A stretch of 64,000 nucleotides of DNA from Flaveria trinervia (taxonomy: Eukaryota; Streptophyta; Magnoliopsida; Asterales; Asteraceae), in contig CM046452.1 of NCBI GenBank assembly GCA_025506515.1, forward strand, positions 99,542,311 to 99,606,310, read 5' to 3'. The notes beneath the pieces are model-generated. The model ran no database searches, was not told the origin of the DNA, and was given only the letters and a program-made list of their open reading frames with translations. The position numbers were made by a program, and so were the translations under genes. Below, piece after piece: positions 25,660 to 37,947 of this stretch. How positions within the stretch are numbered: the first letter of the stretch is position 1; each line of letters begins with the position of its first letter.

Positions 25660-27720
25660 ATGGGGAGGTTTCCGGCGAAAATCGACTACGAGAACATCCG
25701 AAATGCTCGCATATCAGAAAACCAGGTTACATATTCACTCACACACTCTCTTCTCTGTTTATGCGTCAACACTTCATCCATTAATACAATGATACTGAAT
25801 TTGATCCCAATCACAGGCTCGATTGGCCTCCTTAGGTCTGCAGAAGACCGTATCAGAGCTCCGATCGATGACAACTCCTGTAAAAACACCGAAGAAGAAG
25901 CATGTTAAGGTTGATTACAGTAGTCTCCCGTTGCGTCGATCCAATCGATTGAAACAAATAAACCCTAGTTCTTCTGAGGGATTTGTTTCTGTCCGTCGAT
26001 CTCTCCGGCTTCTTCCAGATTCGAAGACCAAGACCTCAAGTGGTTTTTTTTTGTTTCATTCTTTTTTGCTCTTGTGATTTCGTTCATAAAGATTATGGGT
26101 GTTGAATTTGTTAGTGAGATACCATAAGATTTATGTGATTTTGGTATTTGAAAATTGGGATACAGGTGATGACGATGATGATGAGAAAGAGAAGAGGCCA
26201 GCTAATGCTCCTTATGTGGATGTGAGACTGTGTCATTCTCCTGAGGTTTCGTCCGAAAGACGATGCATGAGCAAGGGAAGAGGAAGCATCTATGATCCTG
26301 TTTTAGGGATTTGCTGCCATTTTTGCAGGTCAATCCTCGGGTTTCTTTATTTTTGTTACATTTTCTTGTTTTGATATTGTATTAGCTTTAACTGATAACG
26401 AAGAACTTCGTTTGTGTTTGTTGCATGTTTTTCTTTGCATGATTTAACCATCTGTTTAGCACAAATTTCACACATTTGATTGAAATGTTGCTTTTGGATG
26501 ATCTTACATTCTTACTTCTGCCATGGTGATGTTATTTCACATTCTCTGTTTGCCTCCTATGCATAAATATTATGTGTATCAATTTTTGTTTCATATAATG
26601 ATCATTATGGCATCCTATAATGTACAATGAATATTATGTTAATTTGATGCATGGTCTAATGGAATCTTTGATTATTTGTAAAATACAAAATGCCTCTTAC
26701 AGGGACAAAGTGAACAAAAGTTATGAACTAAATTCAATGTCACCAGTGTTTTGTAAACTTTTAGGATCACATGAAAAGGAAATGGCTACATGTATTTTGG
26801 GATGGAGTGGGTACCTTTTATTGAATCAATGTCATGCAAGTTCCTAAATTTTGTTATTCGTCTACCATTACAGCATACCATACCTTCAAACAAAGAGTTG
26901 TTTAGTTTCTTATCATACAACTTCAAATTCTTTTGAACTTCTTTAGGCAAAAGAAGCTGTGTGGTGAAGAAGATTGTAAAAGGTGCAATGACCGTGATGT
27001 TGATCAACCATGCCTGGGTTAGTGCATACTCTACTGTTTCTATTACATTATGAATTTGAATATATGTTATCTCACATATTCAAACTCAGGTAAGACGGAT
27101 TGCTCCGTGTGTCATTCTGCCTATGGTGTACTTTGTCGAGCTTGCCTTAAGGTCAGGTATGGTGAAGGTAAGTCTAATGATCAAGTGTGCGCATTACACA
27201 CTGAACCACCCGAGTTAAAAGGTTATGAAAATTAAACCAATAATTGGTTTTACTGATCACTAATCGTCATATTTAAAGTCTATATTTGATGAAATGCGTG
27301 GCAGAAATGGAAGAAGTGAGAAATAACAAGCAATGGAAGTGTCCTCACTGTATAGAAGAAGAAGGAACCAAACCTTACTGGATATGTAACAGGTACAAAC
27401 ATCAACATTTTTATCATGTTTTAAAACAGTTTTTTTGCTCCATGTTATTTCCATTTCACTATTTCAGTTGACTGTCTGTTATTCTCACTTAGTGCTTCTT
27501 ATTGATATAATAATAGCTCTCTGTGCTTAAAGAAGCGAAAGATGGTGCCAACTGGGATTGCCATATACAGAGGTTTGACATGTTTTTCTTTAATCAAATT
27601 CTACATGTGTGTGTATAATTTGAATAAGTTTCTTTGTGTAATGTAGCTCGGGAGATGGGTTATGAATCGGTTGCACATCTTTTGATGGATGAACTTCAAC
27701 GACGAGCAGATAGAAGATGA
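25660..27720 (+). CDS. CDCA7-like zf-4CXXC_R1 domain protein
   Basis: Nuclear-type protein with the zinc-finger domain first named from monoamine-oxidase A repressor R1 (CDCA7/CDCA7L family). Eight exons join in phase to 273 aa: 25660-25725, 25817-26042, 26166-26328, 26947-27017, 27090-27167, 27305-27392, 27517-27572, 27647-27720. The N-terminal third is basic (TPVKTPKKKHVKVDY, then RRSNRLK and RRSLRL), like a nuclear-localisation/DNA-contact region. From residue ~140 a Cys cluster runs CCHFCRQKK...CGEEDCKRC...PCL...CSVC...CRACL...WKCPHC...WICN. The C-terminal part (GIAIYRAREMGYESVAHLL) is typical of the plant members. In animals the family helps HELLS-type remodelling and DNA methylation; for the plant protein this is an inference. 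Exon 7's donor leaves AGAG|GT. All splice sites are GT/AG and the gene appears intact. Confidence 0.9.
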
Positions 27721-28944
27721 TGTGGAGATTAGGTTTATGTAATATTTCAGAATTAGGATACTTGGATCCCTTACTGCCTTACCGTATTTGAGTTGTTGGT
27801 CACTTGTTTGTTAGTTAACGATTTGGAAACCTCTTGACCGTTCATTAGTTAATGTGATTTGGCTAACATGTTTTGTTGTTCTCGGATGTTCAACTACTCA
27901 ACCACCTTTAAATTATCAAGCAAAGGCTACTTAGTAAGTATGATCATTAGCTTGCAATATAAGTATAAATGTAAGGATTATAGTGTCATTTACTCTTACC
28001 TTTTGGCATTAAAGTATGGCTGTTTAAAAAAATAACAGACACAATAATTAATTTAGATCAAAGTTATTTATAGGGTGGTTAAGGATATTGTTGCACTTGG
28101 TTTTGTTCTATGTTGTAAGCACCAAATATGCATTGTATTCTGTACTTTGATGCTGATGCATAGATCTTAAACCAAAAGATTTGCTAATGTATGCATCAAC
28201 AATGTCATAGCCTATGTTCCGCGGATCTTCATCTCTTCAGTTGAATTGGAACGAGGTAATGACTTCACTATGTCTAAACTAAATCTAGTTTAGAGATGCT
28301 TAAAAATAAATAAAATGCTTACATGAGTTAAGGAACATTTAATGCAAATTGATCAACTTAGATCTGAAAAGAAGAAAAAAAACGAAATTTGATTGTATCT
28401 ATGAAAAAACATATAAATTTGTTGGTTAAACTTTTAAGAAGATAAAACTGGAGTTTTCCACACGGTTTTGATGATGCACCAAAAAGGATTATAACTCGAA
28501 GGTTGGATGAGGTATTTGATGATTCCATGTTTGGGGAAAAAACATCAAATCAGTTATAGGCGTAAAAGATTACCAAGCGAACCCCCTACCCAACGATTTC
28601 TTCTACTTGTCTATATTGGAAAAGTAAGTTGCAAAGAACGAGGGAAAAGAAGAATGGAAAAATGATAAAAGCATTATTATGGATACAACTTTAGTAGTAT
28701 AAACAGAATTGCATCCAAAACTGTTGAAGATGTCTCCAGAATGAAAAGGGAGATTCAAAACACCTTTGTTGGTGAACTGGTGATGTTGCATACATCAGGA
28801 AAGAGACTAATGGCAATCTAAATCTCCAAAAGCCAATGACCATGTGAATTTCATGAAAATAACATTGTTGAAGCCTATGTTAACAAAAAACATTCATTAC
28901 AATTTCACCCATTTATATAAAATAAAATAGGTAATTATAAAGCG
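27721..28944. other. 3' flank of the zf-4CXXC gene
   Basis: AT-rich intergenic DNA that should include the 3' UTR of the preceding gene. I recognise no gene or transposon here. Confidence 0.5.
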
Positions 28945-29265
28945 ACTTTTTGATAGCATCTGAGTCAACCTTTTAAAGGTTCAGATGTCTGAATGATTCA
29001 ACATTTAATGATTCAGACTGTTTGTTTCGCGATAAAATGTCTGAATAGTTCAGACATTTTTCTCTGAATGGTTAAGCATTATACTAATGCTGAATGATTA
29101 AGAGGTCTAATACTGATAGTTAATACCTGTTATCTAAATTGTTCATACATTTGTCTTTGAATAGTTAAACGATATGCTAGCTCTTTATGGTTCAAACCTT
29201 TTAATGGTTCAGATTTTTTATTTGTTTAACACATAATCATTCAGAAATTGTCAAACAACCCTTAA
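28945..29265. mobile_element. MITE-like element built of TGAATGRTT repeats
   Basis: The motif CTGAATGATT / CTGAATGGTT and its complement occur many times in ~320 bp (for example near 28988, 29012, 29040, 29066, 29090, 29237). The outer ends are loosely inverted: left AAGCGACTTTTTGATAG, right reverse-complemented AAGGGTTGTTTGACAAT. This is a common type of foldback MITE (often hAT-like) in dicots. Boundaries are approximate and no target duplication could be fixed. Confidence 0.5.
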
Positions 29266-29757
29266 AAATAATGAATTTTAATAATCCAAACTAAGTACTA
29301 TTGTCCAATATTAACCTCAACTGACAATTTGACGAGTATTAATCCCCACTTTTGATTTGTTTCTAATAATAATCCCAGTCTAGTTGTTCGTTAACCCTAT
29401 AGTTTTTCACGATGTATCATATGTCGTGGTTCGTGATGTGATGTATAACATAGCTATAATTAAATAAATATAAATATATTACTTATTTTTTATTTTTTTA
29501 TTATAAAAATCATATTCTGAAGTTATTAAACGTAACGCTTTTGTCGCTTGTTGAATAGCTTGGAGAGAAAAGACATAAAAGTTGAGTGATAACTTTTTGT
29601 TTTTTTTGTATAATTATGTAATCGTCATGTTACTTGACAAGCCACGTGTCACATCACATAACAAATAATGGAGTTAACAAACAGTTAAAGTGAAATTATT
29701 ATTGATAATAAAACTGAAAGTTAAGATTAATATTTGTCAAATTGTTAGTTAAAATTA

Positions 29758-30584
29758 AGAGTAAATTACAAATTATATCATTTATTTATATATAAAATTA
29801 TATGATATGTCCTTTAGTTTTAATAATTACATACAATGTTTTTTATTTAAACAAATTTACACACATGTTGTCTTTTATAGTAAATTTCAGTTAAATTTAC
29901 GGTTAACTCAGTTATGTATTCCTGACATGAGGTGTGTTTTTGCTATTTTGTTTTCACATCTTATATAATATATTTTTAAAGGTTCGTTAATACTTTTTAA
30001 TGAAATTTTTTTTACAAGATCGCTATAGGAATGGTGGGTAAGTTGATAAAACCCATGTTATTCTTAAGCTCAATAAATTATTTTGTTAATGTAACTAAAT
30101 ATAAAAGCCTTTACATTTTTGTAAATTAAATTTACATCTTTACTTTGTAAACTATGATTTTGATTTCTTAATTTATTTTGTTAATATTTTTTGTAGTAGA
30201 TGAGAAGAATTATCATATGTGATTTATAAATGCATTTCATCTTATTAACATTTCCATTTGATATTTTTATCAAGCCGATGAAGAATCGATAGTTGGTGAC
30301 AAATTATGTATTTTATTTTGGACATTCAACCTGGATTAATGATTATTTATTTAAAAAGAAAACTTTTTACTTTTTTTTACTATATTAGAGTTGAAAACAA
30401 ATGACAAAATACCACTTATGTGAGAATCACATAATTAAATTAATTATATATTTAAATGGTGGTTAGTGTAAATAAAAATATATGTACAAAGGTATTTAAA
30501 TAAAGTATATTTTTTATAATTATTAAAATAATGTACGTAAATATATTTTTATATATTAATAAATAACACAATTTGTAATTTCAT
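29758..30584. mobile_element. Long-TIR (MULE-like) element, copy A
   Basis: The left end GTAAATTACAAATTATATCA and the right end, reverse-complemented GAAATTACAAATTGTGTTAT, are the outer parts of imperfect inverted repeats ~80-90 bases long. The left subterminal region matches that of the element at 56124-57132. Long TIRs and AT-rich interiors suggest a Mutator-like MITE. No transposase frame. Confidence 0.55.
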
Positions 30585-30603
30585 GTGAAAGTAATATTAA
30601 TAA

Positions 30604-31145
30604 CTAATGTTGTTAAGACCGGATCAGACCGGCTGGTTGGATCGGGATTCGGCGCCTGGTCCGGTCCGGTCAAGGGTGATTCGTTTTTTGTAGGTGGAAC
30701 CGGCCGGTTCGTCCCGAGTCGGCGGTCGGACCGGGAGAACCGGACCGGTTCTGACCGGATTCCTTTTTTTTGTTTTTTTTTGTTTTAATGGGTAAAAACG
30801 GCATTCGTGTCCGCATGTCGTTCGTGGGCGACCCAAATTTTCCAGCCAGAAACCCGTTTTTGCACCCCTCTGAGCGCGGGTAGGTCATGGTGTAAAAGAA
30901 ATCATAAAGACATTCAATACCTTTCACCTTGTTATCACATATAAACACATAATGTTTTATTTATCACACCAATGTGGGACAAGGGTGTTATTTCCACATT
31001 GTTCACACCCTTATTTCCAACAAATATTTAATTACATATTTACATATATAAATATAATTAAAATATAGTTAAATCCGGTCCAACCAGTCCGACCACCAAA
31101 CCAGTAAAGCGTCCGGTTCAACGTCCGATCCGGTTCTGAAAACAT
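30604..31145. mobile_element. GC-rich inverted-repeat element (CCGGTT-type)
   Basis: The island starts ATGTTGTTAAGACCGGATCA and ends, reverse-complemented, TTATGTTTTCAGAACCGGAT. Both ends are followed inward by repeated GGACCGG/CCGGTT words. The interior (30790-31060) is normal AT-rich DNA with CCAATGTGGGACAAGGGTG. The frames at 30585-30948 are by-products of the CCGG words. It lies ~130 bp upstream of the ribosomal L1 start codon and so probably within its promoter. Confidence 0.55.
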
Positions 31146-31274
31146 AATACCTGTAAATAATTTGATTATTAAAATTAATTTAACAATTAATTTACAAACC
31201 TGTTAAAAAGACTAAAATCCCGTCGTCTTCAACCTCCTAAAACCCTCACTTGATCTCCCTCAACACCACCATCC

Positions 31275-34200
31275 ATGGCGGCCCTCCAACGCCTCCTCTC
31301 TCAAACTCGCCGTCACTCCCCATTTTCCACACTCCCATTTCTTCGAAGATCACTTTCTTCATCACCACCAGATCCCAATGCAAACTCCAATCCTAATCAA
31401 CCCCCAAATCACCCCAATCCCAACAAACCACAACCCGTATCCGTTCAACCCGTTTCCTACCCACTCAAACCCAAAGACCCATCTCCACCCTCAAATGACC
31501 CACCCGAATCGAACATGGAGCAGAGAGGCTGGAGCCGCGAAGACGTTCGGTTCGTAAAAGATTTCAATCCGTTGTCGGGGGTTTCGTACCCTAATCGGGT
31601 GGCGCCGTTGCCGGAGGATAAGATGGGGGATGGTGGTGGTGGTGAAGATGAGGAGATGGAGGCGGAGAGGAGGAAGATTGAGGCGGAGAATCGGGTGATG
31701 AGGAGGGTGTTTAGGGTTGAAGAGCAAACGGTGCCGTTTCCGACTCTGGTGAAGGTGGAGCAGAGGCAGAATGCCAAAGGGCACAAGGTTGTTCATGATC
31801 TTAAGGAAGCTGTGCAGCTTGTAAAGGTATCGTCTTGCTTGCTTGTTTGTTGTTAAGTTGTGGCTTGGAGTTTTGATTAAGAAGTTGAAACAGTTGGAAT
31901 ATCAATCATGTAATGAATGCAAAAACCTTTGATGTTGAATCTTGAATTGCTTTCGTAATTATGTTGTTGAACTTACGGCCTTTATGTTGGTTTACAAGTT
32001 TGTTTTATTTTGTTTCTGTTGAGAGAAAGTCTGGACATTTGATCAGTAGTCACTACCAAATCACACCGTTGAGTTGTTGCTGATATTGGTACGTATAGTT
32101 TTTGCAATAGTGGTTTTATGTCTTGGATGCTTAGTCTTACTAAACAAACATACTCAATAACATACCACCCAAGTTGTTATTTTCAAGGCAATCCTCTGAT
32201 TTATGATTGGTGCACATCTGTTCTTGCAGTTCCATTTTTACAACTTTGCTTATCAGTCTTGAAAACCTAACGCCTCTGCCTTGACTTGAGTCTGATTGTT
32301 TTGCATCACTCTATGTTGTTGGCACTGCATCACATGATGTTGTGGGCACTTTGCTTATATGATACGAGTATTCTTTGGAATAATTTCAATTGAAGAGTTT
32401 TCTTCATCTTCTGTATACATGGCTAATGTCCCATCTGTATTTTCTTTTGTGTCATAGCATAAGAAATTTTACATCTATCTCTGGTTAGTGATTAGTTGAT
32501 TTGATCTAATTTGCTTTGCTGTAGTTTTTGATTTGTTGTCTTTCTATTGATCTTTCAGGCGAATGCCAAGCGCAATTTTGATGAGACCTTGGAAGCACAT
32601 GTAAAACTAGCTGTTGATCTACGTCGTACTGATCTGGTATATTGTTTTCTTTTCACTCTTTATTGGTGCTGTGGATTATGTGCGACTTAAATACCATATG
32701 CTTGCTTCTTCGCCATGTCTAAACTGTTCAGAAGAAGAAATATAGTAGTTTAAAAGAATAAGAGCTAAATGCTTTGTTTTGGCTTTTGAAAATGCTTTGT
32801 CAGGGAGAGTAATCACTTTTTCTCAAAATGAGTTTTCTTGGCTAACATTTTCTTGTCAGCTTCATGATTTCTTTTAATTATGTATTTTGATCTGGCTTAT
32901 CATCTGTTGTTACTTTGTTTTGGAAGTGCAGAAACTTACTGGCTCATTATCTCTTCCACATGGCAGTGGAAAGGTACCACACATGCTTGATTATGATTTC
33001 AATATTGAATTATTGATTTATATTTGATGATTCTTTTTATATAGATTTTCTCATGGTAGTTTGTGATTTGCAGTCTCTTCGGGTGGCCGTGTTTGCTGAA
33101 GGAGCGGCTGCTGATGAAGCTAGAGCTGCTGGAGCTGATTTGGTGGGTGGTGAAGACCTTATTGAAGGAATCAAAAATGGTAATTCTTATTCACCAGCTT
33201 CATGCTATTAGCTGTTCACAATCCCAGTGTCTAATGATGATAGCGGTATGCCTTGTAGAACACAATTGGGTTGCCATTGTAACAAATTGAGCTTTAGGGG
33301 CAACTTTAGTTAAGTTACTAAGGAAAAGGGGGTGTTTGGATATGCATCTTGACTTACATCATAGTATATTAAATATTTAGAATTGACAATCAACTGTAAA
33401 AGAACTTACATGGGGGCAGAAGATGGTGTTTGGAGTTGATAATCATTTTTTTGTCATTTTCGAGGGTTTGGTGTGTTCTGATTATTTATGGAAGTAGTAG
33501 GTAATAATTAAGCCTTTTTAAGCAATTATCATTAGCAGGGGCTATCTATTACATACACCTGAAAATATTTATCATTATAGGTGGACAATAGGATATACTA
33601 ACTTAAAGTGAAATAACTTGAAATCACCAGAACTCTGTATGACACTGTGCAAAAAACAAAAAAAGCTATATTAGAATTTTAGTTTGTTAAAGGAAGTAGT
33701 AAGTTCTATACTTTCAGTTCCTTTTTAAAGTATATTCTGGAACAAAATTCTTTATATTTGTTTTTTGTGTGCTTTTAACTTATATTGATTGAATCTTATT
33801 GTCTGAGCTTACGTCCAGGTTAAATCCTTTGTGCTGTTCTTAATCTACACTTGGTAACAGTTTTGTTAGCATCTGCTATACTACGCAATCCTTTTATTCT
33901 AATTTAACCTTTGCAGGTAGTATTAACATAAAAGAAATTGACAAGTGCATTGCAATGCCTCAACTGATGCCACGGATAGGGAAAGAGGTCTGCATTTTTC
34001 TTCTCAGAATAATAAATGTCATGAAAACCATCTGTTTTAGCTAATGAAATACATTCTTTTCTTTTGACAGATATCCAAAAAACTCAATCGTTTGACACCA
34101 AATGCAAGAGTGAGTCGTAACTTCATTTTTTTTTCTTTAAAGATACCATTCTTATGATTCGTTGTTTAATTTGCGTATACAGGATGGTTCTGTAACTACT

Positions 34201-35376
34201 GATATTTGAGGGCGGTTAAAGAAGCAAAGAAAAACATCACATTCAAAAAAGATAAATCAGCAATCGTTCATGTTGGTCTTGGAAAGGTAATAGTTATTCT
34301 TTCAGACTTATGTTCATGTTATATGTGACTCATAATATAATCTTTTTGCATAACTATCTGAAACAGGTCAGTTTCACAGAAGAGGCTTTATGTGAAAATG
34401 TTGGTGCCTTTGTTAATGCTCTTTTGCTTGCCAAGCCTGCAGGCTTAAAGAAAAGTAAAAAGTCCTTTTTACCTGCTTATTTCTGGATTCACGCGTGAAA
34501 ACTAGACTTAATCTTATGATTCGTCACTTAATGAAATTGGACCATTTTTTTGTTGCGTAGGTTCCAAGTATGCTGGATATGTCACAACCTTCCATATCTG
34601 CAGCACGGTAAACTCCTTGCTACCTTTATTATTATAACATAGTAATTTTTTTAGGGATAAGAGAAAAGCCGAAGCGCGTAATATTTGGGATGGATATTTG
34701 GGTATGGGATTTGTTTTGTGATTTTTTGTGATTTTGTGATGGGCATGGTATTAGGTGATAGTATGACATTCACCGATTTCGTGGACCTGTTTACCCTCAT
34801 CAAAATCGTATATATATCTTAAAACATATATAATAAATTATTATGTTGAAGTTTTTAGAAAGTTAAAGTTATAAACACTACAGAAATTATGTAGTTGAAT
34901 TTTTGGTATCTCAAGTAGGTTTTCTAGGTGAGTTTAAGATCAGATTTGGGTAATGTGCACCCCAAATGGTAGTTTTTAACCACATAAGATCGTATATGGT
35001 ATGCCTGATACCCATGAACTCGATGGGTGGGTGTGAGACTAGGGCTACTAAAACTCATCCACACCCTGTCCATGGCATTCCTTATTATAATATATTGATT
35101 AAAGATGGTAAATTTGGCAGTTTACTTTTGGATAGGTCTATTTTGGTTATATAAATTTATTAAGGGGTTAGATATTTAGGACCCCCTGTATCATTTTGTT
35201 TAAGAAAGTGAAGTATATATGTAACAATGTAGATTTTGCCACTTAATGAATTGTGATGTAAAATTTTGAGCCTAACCTAAACGATTTATGTCATACAGAT
35301 GGGCCCATCTTACCCGGTTTCAATCCAATCATTATCCATTGCAGCTGATCGTCATGCCAAATTGCAAATGAGATGA
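31275..35376 (+). CDS. Mitochondrial ribosomal protein L1 (uL1m), frameshifted
   Basis: Large-subunit protein of the L1 stalk, here with a long N-terminal extension, as in the mitochondrial plant form. Ten exons: 31275-31826, 32559-32636, 32932-32973, 33074-33179, 33917-33987, 34071-34109, 34183-34286, 34367-34454, 34561-34607, 35299-35376. Residues 1-30 (MAALQRLLSQTRRH...) look like a mitochondrial presequence, followed by a Pro/Asn-rich linker. The L1 domain runs from ~residue 165 (KVVHDLKEAVQLVK, FDETLEAHVKL, LPHGSGK, GINI-type segment, MPQLMPRIG). All junctions are in phase except exon 7: it is 104 nt instead of 105, so TGA at 34207-34209 ends the frame after ~304 aa. Downstream exons remain conserved in the +1 frame to a normal stop, predicting ~401 aa if one T is missing from the run at 34205-34207. 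It could be an assembly error or a recent loss. Confidence 0.85.
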
Positions 35377-37276
35377 CGTGTGAAATCAACTACAAGCTCA
35401 ATGTTGTATTGCAAGGCATCGATTTTGTTTTTTCTGCTATTGCATTTTGGTTGATTAGTTTCTTTTACACCCAAGCTGATGGTGTGTTCATCCTGCATAA
35501 ATATGGTATGGTTGTAGATGATATATATTTAATTCAGGTACTAATTTTTCATGACAAGGTATTAATTTCTCATGACAAACTAATAAATTTTGTTTGAAGT
35601 AGTGCTAGCCTTAAGTGTTGAAAGATATATATAATTAATGTAGTTTTAGATAGCTAAGTGCCGCTTTTACTCTCTGAAGTACTAATAGTTTAAAATTTTG
35701 CAATTACTGCAACTTACAGATAAGAATTCAATTGCAAGTAGATTGAAACATGATTAATCTTTTTTACAAAGTTGACATCTGAAACAACTAAGATAGAAAG
35801 GTGAACATGTATTTTGGGCTGGAAGAAATATATATGTAGACCGATTTGTCATGACAATGTGTGTACAAGTAGGGGTGCGCAGAAACTGGTCTAGACAAAC
35901 TGACCCAACCGACCAAGCACTTCCAGTATTAGTCATCGGTGTTGGATTTTAAAGGAAACCGATATTTTTGTCAAGTCCAAATCAGAGTTGAAGGATGAAA
36001 CACGAACCAAACCATTAGTTGGGCATTTCATCCGCTCCTTTGGTTGTTCCGTCTTTTTGCCAGGAGTTGTACCTTGAAATCAGTTAGGAGATGTTTCACT
36101 TGCTTACGGAGTTTCTGACTGTTCTACTAACTGATAAGAGAGCATAAATAAGATGTTAGCTGTATACACTTGATGTTAGATGATCCTTTAAGTGCAATAT
36201 TGTTCTCTACAAATTGAGATCTTATGTAACTGTATTAGATGCGATCAGTACACAATACAATTCCCGGTTTAACTTTGTATCATAGCCAAGTTCTCTCAAA
36301 CCCTAGCCGCAACAGTCTGTCCTATCAAGGACGACCTTTACTGCTTCTGTTCTCGGTTTTCTTCCCTTCAAGAGTTGGGGGAGCAACGTACGTTTAGCCT
36401 CTACTGAAATAAATAAGAATGAACCTCTTTAGTTATGGTTGACAATCACTTTAAAAAGTTTTAGACAATTTCGTTTGTATTGATTTAATTAATTATCTTA
36501 CCAAATGATACATGTAATCATCTAAATTTCTAAGGCCTGCACTCTTTCTTATTTACCATAATATTAGTCGTCTTAGATAATTATAAAAAAAGTGACAAAC
36601 TTATTATCAATAATGATTAGTGTTTTCATTCCTTCTCTAAAAATCTTAAGAGAAATCTAACCAAAAGTTTGACGTAATTAATATCACATGCATATGACAT
36701 TTATTTCAAGACTCATGAACATAACATATATTTCATCTGGTCTAGAAGTCCTTAATCATAATGACTTACCAGGTCAATTCGGCAGTAATTCTTTAAATAA
36801 CATGTCACCTTTAATTCTTTTTAAAGCATTAACACAGCTATCTGTTGAATTTCTACAGATAAATCAATTTTGAATACAGAACTGTATTATAATACATTTA
36901 TATCTTAATAAATATGATGGAAGCTAGAAAGAGTGTGGGTTAAACAGTTAAAAATGTCTTATCAATCACAATTAAATCAAAACATGTGTAAGCGTTTAGT
37001 TCCGTATTAAACATATTCAATCTCACAAAAACATTAGGATAATCTTATAAAGAAAGTTACTCTCATAACTTAAAACATTTATTTCGGCTCTCGAACAAAA
37101 CCTTGATTACACTTACTTAAATGGTCATTAAAACAATAATCCAACCAAAGATTTCATGAGTATATGACCACCTAATTAGCACAAGATCAGTTGACCACTG
37201 CACTGCACTTCACTTCAATTCATGATCTGTTGTATCTCGAGCCCACATATTTACTACGTACAAGACGTACGCATGT
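35377..37276. other. Intergenic region between two convergent genes
   Basis: The 3' UTRs of the plus-strand L1 gene and the minus-strand DUF688-like gene must lie here. At 35869 TAGGGGTGCGCA resembles the end of the MITE at 39243-39870, but no partner end was found. Short frames at 35373-35597 and 35754-35936 have no support. Confidence 0.45.
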
Positions 37277-37779
37277 TTAATATTCTGCTTTAAACAACCC
37301 GTAGCCAGCCCATTCCGCATCACTCACACCAACCACCCCCGGGGACCATCGGTAGGACGAGGAGAACGAAGACGACAAAGGCGAGTCGTTGCACAACGGC
37401 GACCCCGTCTTTCGAGCCGACATGGACCATTCAGACAGCGTCTCAAGGTCCGATTTACACCCCCGTCTTTCACATGGACCTTGTTGGTCTTCCTGCGGCT
37501 AAATCCTTTCCGGGGTTGAAAGCAACCCAATGACACCACGTCGGGCTGGGGGAGCATGGGCTGCTTACGATCGAAGTGGAAGCGACTCGATTGAGTTCGA
37601 GGTGAGGGGAAGTGGAAGGATGTTGGGCTGGATGGTGGCGGCTTGAGGGTTGAAGCGCGGTGGTTGGACGGCGGTTGGTGGTGGTGGTGGTTTAGGGGCT
37701 TGGGGACACCGGGTCGGATCTCCCACTTGAATGGAACAGCACCAGGTTGCTTGAAGGAGTCGTCTATAATATCATCCAT
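37277..37779 (-). CDS. Small DUF688-like protein, frameshifted
   Basis: Intronless gene for a small plant-specific protein of unknown function. The N-terminus holds the GAVPFKWEIRPGVPKP motif (residues ~13-28), which in this family (DUF688 and relatives) is a W-E-x-x-P-G-x-P box. A His/Pro/Ser-rich stretch follows. The 37779 frame continues to a stop at 37324, but its last ~45 residues are Arg-rich and unlike the family. One base over, the frame from about 37455 reads SDLETLSEWS...SSSFSSSYRWSP...DAEWAGYGLFKAEY and stops at 37277. That is the typical C-terminus, with acidic and Ser-rich parts ending AEWAGYGLF. A single base missing from the C run 37460-37464 (G on the coding strand) explains this and predicts 167 aa. 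The family call is moderate; the frame break is clear. Confidence 0.65.
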
Positions 37780-37789
37780 GACGTAGAGA

Positions 37790-37913
37790 GATATGATATG
37801 ATATGATATGATATGTTATGTGTATACAGAAAGAAAGAATTGATTGATCGAATTGAAGATGGGTTTTTGATGAATAATAATAATAATAATAATAAGATAA
37901 GATATATATATAT

Positions 37914-37947
<34 letters not shown>
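37790..37947. repeat. Microsatellites: (ATATG)n, (AAT)n, (AT)n
   Basis: Immediately upstream of the DUF688-like start codon lie ATATG repeats (37790-37820), AATAAT repeats (37872-37895) and AT repeats (37903-37947). They fall in its 5' UTR/promoter. Confidence 0.9.

Noticed and set aside
30585..30948. Several Gly/Arg/Pro-rich frames
   Set aside because: By-products of CCGG-type repeat words in the inverted-repeat element.
31457..31796. Two long minus-strand frames opposite L1 exon 1
   Set aside because: They mirror the biased codons of the real exon on the plus strand.
35869..35960. TAGGGGTGCGCA, like the end of the MITE at 39243-39870
   Set aside because: No matching opposite end or target duplication could be found within 1 kb.
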